A DNA stretch of 64,000 nt from CAIVAT01 sp037133475. Its GTDB lineage: Bacteria > Bacteroidota > Bacteroidia > Bacteroidales > FEN-979. The DNA is taken from the NCBI GenBank assembly GCA_037133475.1, contig JBAXOB010000001.1, positions 1 to 64,000 of the forward strand, given 5' to 3'. Position 1 is the first letter of the stretch. Each line of letters begins with the position of its first letter. A program made the translations under genes and the position numbers. The notes beneath the pieces were generated by a model. It saw nothing but the letters and a program-made list of their open reading frames with translations, did no database searches and was not told where the DNA came from. Shown here in pieces: positions 59,776-64,000 of the stretch.

Positions 59776-61485
59776 ATGGAAGTTATCAAGGAAACAGTCA
59801 GCGAGCTAAGGTTCACCCTCCTTCCTATCCCGGGCGGCACTTTCCTGATGGGCAATGAAAACGAATTGGCCACCCGGAATGTGCACAAGGTGGAGATCCG
59901 CGATTTCTATATGGCTGAAATACCAGTTACGGTTTCGCTGTTTTATCAGTTTGCAAAGGATGCCATTGAAAATGCAGAACATAAGAAAACCGGCAGTTAC
60001 CTCTGGCTGAAAAGTGGTTTCCAGTTTACAGAAGGGATCAACTGGCAACACGATGAAAAAGGACAATTGCGGACCCATTTCGACAGCAATCAACCCTTGG
60101 TGAATGTGAGCTGGTATGAAGCCGAGGCTTTTTGTCAATGGCTGCGACTGAAAACTGGGAAGCCTTACCGGCTGCCCACCGAGGCCGAATGGGAATTTGC
60201 TGCAAAACGAGGTCTCACCGGGACTGACCTCCCAAATCTGCCTAAAAGCGGTCTCGACCCTGCCACTTTAGACGAAATAGCCTGGTACAGGGCTAATTCC
60301 TCATCCTCCCTGCATCCTGCAGGTTTGAAAAACCCAAACATGTTTGGTTTATACGACATGATCGGGAACGTTTGGGAATGGTGCAACGATTGGTATAGCC
60401 CGATTTACTATCGTTATTCTGCTTCGCTGAATCCCGGTGGCCCCTCTTTGGGTAATGATAAAATATACAGGGGCGGAGGCTGGGATGCAACACCTTCGTT
60501 TTGTACCCCAACCTACAGGGGTCAGGATAAACCTGATAAACGTTTTAATTTTACGGGTTTCCGGCTGGCGCTTGGCGCTTTGCCCGGAGAAGAAACATCT
60601 GATTATCACCCTGCTTTTATAAGATTTTGTTCAGGCTGTGGTCAGAGGAATTTTTTCGGTAATGAAACCTGTCGAAGCTGTAATGCATCTGATTTTAAGC
60701 TTTTGCAGCCTGAAGTAGTATCATCTGTTTCCCTGAATCAAGACCTCACTCAAACAGGTAAGGACAAGATGCGCCTTCAAAGGGGAAATTACGATCAGAG
60801 CCATTCAAATATTATCGGGCAGATTGGAAAGGTGGATTTTAAGATGGTACCCATCGAAGGTGGAACTTTTATGATGGGGAAAGGGAGGAGGACCAGCGAA
60901 TTATTCAGGCATATGGTAACGCTGGATGGATTTTTTATGGGCCAGGTCCCTGTTACGCAGGCCTTATGGATGGCAGTAATGGATTTTAATCCGAGCGAGA
61001 TTACTGGTGCTGAATTGCCGGTGACCAATATAAACTGGTATGACGCCGAAGCTTTCACACTGAAACTAGCCTACCTTACGGGTAAAAATTATCGCCTTCC
61101 CACCGAGGCTGAGTGGGAATTTGCTGCCCGTGGTGGCAATTTAAGCAGGAATACCAGGTATGCGGGTAGTAACCGTTTATCTGAGACCGGCGTTTTCAAT
61201 CAGAAACGCAGTAATTACGGTCCCAAGCCCGTGGCCAGTCTTAATCCCAACGAACTGGGATTGTATGATATGAGCGGTAATGTTTTAGAGTGGTGCAAGG
61301 ATTGGTTTAACGAATATCCTGATACACCCCAGGTTAATCCAAAAGGAGCAGCTACAGGAACCGGCCGTGTTCAGAGGGGCGGGTATTTTTATACCAGCGC
61401 ACCAGATTGCCAGAATATATTGCGTGCATTTAGCAACCCATTCAGGCAAATGCCATGGTATGGGTTCAGATTGGCAATGAGTTAA
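59776..61485 (+). CDS. Double FGE-sulfatase-like domain protein with central zinc ribbon
   Basis: The 569-aa product contains two FGE/SUMF1-like domains. The first (about 8-275) has IPGGTFLMGNENELATRNVH, YRLPTEAEWEFAAKRGLTGT, GLYDMIGNVWEWCNDWYSPI and YRGGGWDATPSFCTPTYRG. The second (about 350-569) has IEGGTFMMGKGRRTSELFRH, YRLPTEAEWEFAARGGNLSR, GLYDMSGNVLEWCKDWFNEY and QRGGYFYTSAPDCQNILRAF. Between them a zinc ribbon (FCSGCGQRNFFGNETCRSCN) lies at about 284-303. Each FGE core again keeps only the later cysteine position, so true formylglycine synthesis is unlikely. The ribbon-plus-FGE unit parallels the protein encoded at 57737 without the TIR. It is the last gene before the right attachment repeat. 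Confidence 0.87.
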   Translation: MEVIKETVSELRFTLLPIPGGTFLMGNENELATRNVHKVEIRDFYMAEIPVTVSLFYQFAKDAIENAEHKKTGSYLWLKSGFQFTEGINWQHDEKGQLRTHFDSNQPLVNVSWYEAEAFCQWLRLKTGKPYRLPTEAEWEFAAKRGLTGTDLPNLPKSGLDPATLDEIAWYRANSSSSLHPAGLKNPNMFGLYDMIGNVWEWCNDWYSPIYYRYSASLNPGGPSLGNDKIYRGGGWDATPSFCTPTYRGQDKPDKRFNFTGFRLALGALPGEETSDYHPAFIRFCSGCGQRNFFGNETCRSCNASDFKLLQPEVVSSVSLNQDLTQTGKDKMRLQRGNYDQSHSNIIGQIGKVDFKMVPIEGGTFMMGKGRRTSELFRHMVTLDGFFMGQVPVTQALWMAVMDFNPSEITGAELPVTNINWYDAEAFTLKLAYLTGKNYRLPTEAEWEFAARGGNLSRNTRYAGSNRLSETGVFNQKRSNYGPKPVASLNPNELGLYDMSGNVLEWCKDWFNEYPDTPQVNPKGAATGTGRVQRGGYFYTSAPDCQNILRAFSNPFRQMPWYGFRLAMS

Positions 61486-61570
61486 TTAGTTCTGGCTCGT
61501 TCCGTGTTAAAACTTGCCCAATTATTGTTCCTGATCCAGAGGTTCCGGATTTAACAGAACCTGCCAAAAC

Positions 61571-61627
61571 GCGAAATGGCGAACCGGTTTTCACCATTTC
61601 GCCATTTCGCATTTCGCTATTTTTTTT
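61571..61627 (+). terminator. Long perfect hairpin plus T-run at the right end of the island
   Basis: GCGAAATGGCGAA (61571-61583) and TTCGCCATTTCGC (61598-61610) form a perfect 13-bp stem with a 14-base loop. A partial third copy (ATTTCGC) and an eight-T run (61620-61627) follow. It is probably the terminator of the FGE gene, and also lies directly beside the attachment repeat. Confidence 0.7.
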
Positions 61628-61630
61628 CTG

Positions 61631-61703
<73 letters not shown>

Positions 61704-61729
61704 AGACCCCCCGGTAAAAATCGGGACTG

Positions 61730-61759
61730 CAAATGTACAAATATTTTTGAAAAAACAAA
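61730..61759 (-). promoter_or_regulatory. Promoter of the tRNA-Phe gene
   Basis: On the minus strand TTTG (complement of 61756-61759), an 18-bp spacer and TACATTTG (complement of 61730-61737) match the Bacteroidetes consensus, about 27 bp upstream of the mature tRNA 5' end. Confidence 0.65.
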
Positions 61760-61875
61760 CATCCTTCTTCAAATTAGATTGCAATCAGCCGGGGAATATT
61801 TTTTTCTCCTCTCAGCATCAATATTTTTCGTACATTTACTCATAATTTACCTAACTTTTTTTGTAACTCTCCGTT

Positions 61876-62610
61876 ATGAATCTGATCATTGATCTTGGAA
61901 ATACAAACCAAAAACTAGCCCTGTTTGAAAACGGTTTACTTACTGATTTACAACAGTTTCCAATTCTTACAATGAAAAGCATCCGCGATTTCATGCAGCT
62001 CCATCCCGGGATTGAAAACTGTATTCTGTCGTCGGTCATTCCACATCGTGTTTCACTGACCCGGTTCCTGGCATCCACCTGCAATTACATTGAACTGGAT
62101 GAAAATACGAAGGTTCCTGTTACGAATTTGTATCGGACACCCAAGACGCTCGGCAAAGACCGTCTTGCCGCCGCAGTTGCCGGGAACAACCTGTTTCCCG
62201 GGAACAATGTCCTGGTGATCAATACCGGAACCTGCATCACCTATGATTTCATCAACTCCAAGGCAGAATACCTTGGAGGCTCCATCTCCCCGGGCATCCT
62301 CATGCGCTTCCATGCCCTGCATACTTTTACCGGTAAATTGCCGTTAGTCTCTTTCCATGAACAGGGGATCCTTACCGGGACAGATACCCGGGAATCGATC
62401 CTTTCCGGGGTGCTTACCGGTGCAGTGGCTGAAATTGAGGGAATTACTGCAAGATACCAGGAGATTTACCCGGATTTGAAGGTCCTCCTAAGTGGCGGAG
62501 ATCAAAATTATTTTGATAAGCGGCTAAAAATTAGCATCTTTGCACAACCAAATATCGTCCTACACGGTTTACAACAAATTCTTGCATTTAATGTCAATAA
62601 CAGCACATAA
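61876..62610 (+). CDS. coaX: Type III pantothenate kinase
   Basis: The 244-aa product has the CoaX phosphate-binding start MNLIIDLGNTNQKLALFENG. It continues with KTLGKDRLAAAVAGNNLFPG, LVINTGTCITYDFINSKAEY and LGGSISPGILMRFHALHTFT, the ASKHA-fold motifs of type III kinases. It catalyses the first step of coenzyme A synthesis and needs a monovalent cation but is not feedback-inhibited by CoA. Its 3' end overlaps the next gene by 20 bp. The order coaX, outer-membrane protein, lptC is often seen in Bacteroidetes. Confidence 0.93.
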   Translation: MNLIIDLGNTNQKLALFENGLLTDLQQFPILTMKSIRDFMQLHPGIENCILSSVIPHRVSLTRFLASTCNYIELDENTKVPVTNLYRTPKTLGKDRLAAAVAGNNLFPGNNVLVINTGTCITYDFINSKAEYLGGSISPGILMRFHALHTFTGKLPLVSFHEQGILTGTDTRESILSGVLTGAVAEIEGITARYQEIYPDLKVLLSGGDQNYFDKRLKISIFAQPNIVLHGLQQILAFNVNNST

Positions 62611-63877
62611 CCTACGACTCCCGATTCTCCTTTGCTCTCTGCTGATCAGCCTTACCATGTTTTCTCAAATCCGGATTGCCTCTCCCTACTCCCGCTTTGG
62701 CGTTGGCGACCTGTCGGACAACAACAATGCCTGGAACATGAATATGGGCCAACTCGGCATCGGTTTGCGAAGTCCCTATCATGTTAATTATACCAACCCG
62801 GCCTCTTATACGGCCTTTGACTCACTTTCCTTCGTTTTCGAAGGCGGTTTTAACGGGGAATTTACGACCCTGACTTCATCGGTTCAGTCAGCCAGCCGCA
62901 ATTACGCCTCCCTCGGCAATCTACTTTTTGGCATGCCGGTCAATAAATGGTGGAAAACCAGCATTGGGCTGGTCCCTTACAGTACCGTGGGATACAATGT
63001 TGCAACCTATGATACCTACCCCGATGTGGGCCGGATCGCACGTATTTATGCCGGTTCGGGAGGGATCAACCGCCTGTTCTGGGGAAATGCATTTCAGCCA
63101 TTTAAAAACTTTTCGATCGGCGCCAATATTTCTTACCTGTTCGGGAGTATGGACCGGGAGGCAACCGTCATCTTCCCCGATTCAGCCTATAACATGAATA
63201 TCAGGGAGATATATCATGTAACCATGAATGATCTCTACTTTGATTTCGGCGCCCAGTTCAAGGTTAAAATTAAAAACGACCTCTCGTTGAACCTGGGGGT
63301 CGTTTATGCTCCGACCCTAAGCATGGCAGCCAAAACCGATGTTTTTGCCTATACCTTTCTTGCCGGATCATCGGGAACCGAACTGCGTCGCGACACCCTT
63401 CTCAATGAGGCAGGGTATAAGGGGAAGATTATCATCCCGACGATGCTGGGGGGAGGATTTTCCTTTGATAAAACTGACAAATGGATGGTTGGCGTTGACT
63501 ACAAATGGCAGAACTGGGATAAATTCAAGGCGTTTAATGTAGGCGATTCACTGATGAACAGTTGGCAGATATCGGTCGGCGGGGAGATTATCCCGAAAAT
63601 CGACAATTATACCAATTTCCTGGCCAGGATGCATTACCGGCTGGGCTTCACCTATAACAAAACTTACCTGAAGCTGCGGGGACAGGATATCAATGAGTTT
63701 GATTTCTCAGCTGGTGTCGGAATTCCGCTGCGGGGTATGAAAACCATGCTGAACGTGGGCGCTGAATATGGTTCACGTGGAAATATCTCACAAAATCTTA
63801 TCCGCGAAAACTATTTTAAAATTGTCGTTGGATTCTCCATCTATGAACGGTGGTTTGTTAAACGTAAGTATTTCTAA
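62591..63877 (+). CDS. Outer-membrane beta-barrel protein between coaX and lptC
   Basis: From the ATG at 62591 the product is 428 aa with a signal peptide (LRLPILLCSLLISLTMFSQI). The start SPYSRFGVGDLSDNNNAWNM, HVNYTNPASYTAFDSLSFVF is characteristic of a Bacteroidetes outer-membrane group distantly similar to OmpP1/FadL. The body alternates aromatic-ended strands, ending FKIVVGFSIYERWFVKRKYF as a barrel closure. Substrate unknown. It is translated within the end of coaX, so it is part of the same transcript; the upstream in-frame extension to 62540 lies wholly in coaX and is not needed. Confidence 0.8.
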   Translation: MSITAHNLRLPILLCSLLISLTMFSQIRIASPYSRFGVGDLSDNNNAWNMNMGQLGIGLRSPYHVNYTNPASYTAFDSLSFVFEGGFNGEFTTLTSSVQSASRNYASLGNLLFGMPVNKWWKTSIGLVPYSTVGYNVATYDTYPDVGRIARIYAGSGGINRLFWGNAFQPFKNFSIGANISYLFGSMDREATVIFPDSAYNMNIREIYHVTMNDLYFDFGAQFKVKIKNDLSLNLGVVYAPTLSMAAKTDVFAYTFLAGSSGTELRRDTLLNEAGYKGKIIIPTMLGGGFSFDKTDKWMVGVDYKWQNWDKFKAFNVGDSLMNSWQISVGGEIIPKIDNYTNFLARMHYRLGFTYNKTYLKLRGQDINEFDFSAGVGIPLRGMKTMLNVGAEYGSRGNISQNLIRENYFKIVVGFSIYERWFVKRKYF

Positions 63878-63879
63878 AC

Positions 63880-64000
63880 TTGTCCTCCACCTTGTCCTTC
63901 AGATATTTCTTTCTTTTCGCCACATCCCTTTGGTTTTTAATTGCCTGTGACAAAGCCCCCGAAGCAACAGGTTCCATCCAGGCACGGGAGAACGACCCGG
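63880..64000 (+). CDS. lptC: LptC-like LPS export protein, 5' part only
   Basis: The reading frame from TTG at 63880 encodes MSSTLSFRYFFLFATSLWFL, then IACDKAPEATGSIQ, a signal/anchor with lipobox LIAC, and runs off the window end. In-frame stops just upstream (63859 and 63865) exclude a longer start, so the initiation codon appears to be TTG. The position 3 bp after the barrel gene fits the coaX-OMP-lptC order. The LptC assignment rests mainly on this context and the short N-terminus. Confidence 0.6.
   Translation, partial: MSSTLSFRYFFLFATSLWFLIACDKAPEATGSIQARENDP

Noticed and set aside
59776..61485. Double FGE protein considered as an active sulfatase-maturing enzyme
   Set aside because: The earlier catalytic cysteine is missing in both domains and no sulfatase gene is in the window.

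Overview
The window looks like a chromosomal segment of a member of the Bacteroidota (Bacteroidales-like, genus not determinable from here). Supporting signs are type IX secretion (T9SS) C-terminal sorting domains, BACON and PKD repeats, many outer-membrane barrel and lipoprotein genes, membrane-anchored AraC and TPR-LuxR regulators, and promoters of the Bacteroidetes type (TTTG, about 19 bp, TAnnTTTG) in front of several genes and the tRNA.

Layout. 1-7 kb: a truncated beta-helix surface protein with a tiny basic protein in front of it, a TPR/LuxR membrane regulator, a T9SS cargo protein, and an unknown envelope protein. 7-12 kb: VF530-type and LuxE-type proteins, a lipoprotein, and the rod-shape pair mrdA-rodA. 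12-15.5 kb: a metal-sensor-like HMA-AraC regulator, then a compact three-gene set (PqqD-like protein, ATP-grasp ligase, PLP decarboxylase) whose decarboxylase starts with a leader-peptide-like extension, closed by an 8-bp tandem repeat. 15.9-20.3 kb: a urea transporter fused to an M23 peptidase, followed by two TPR/outer-membrane genes. 20.4-27.5 kb: a polysaccharide locus (rfbF, rfbG, SDR, TPR/YaiO-like barrel, processive GT2, GH26). 27.6-33.2 kb: two large metallopeptidases (M16C, M13) and a small membrane protein. 33.2-35.7 kb: lysC-lysA on the minus strand. 35.9-50.6 kb: a GH106-like hydrolase, a triple-repeat secreted protein, a BACON-repeat T9SS protein, two membrane AraC regulators, a large unknown lipoprotein and a metallophosphoesterase.

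The most unusual region is 50850-61646. A 24-bp direct repeat lies at both ends, and the right copy contains the 3' end of an intact tRNA-Phe gene, so this is very probably an element of about 10.8 kb integrated at the tRNA. It carries no recognisable integrase. Its cargo, all on the plus strand, is three different TIR proteins (TIR-TM-degenerate FtsI-like transpeptidase, TIR-TM-coiled coil-PDZ, TIR-zinc ribbon-FGE-like), an ion-channel-like RCK protein with a RyR-like tail, a WG-repeat protein and a double FGE-like protein. I read it as a candidate envelope-sensing conflict or defence module. The TIR/pseudo-penicillin-binding protein is the strongest candidate for something undescribed.

After the tRNA come coaX, an outer-membrane protein gene and the start of lptC, an ordinary housekeeping stretch. 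All calls rest on reading sequence motifs; no database search was possible.
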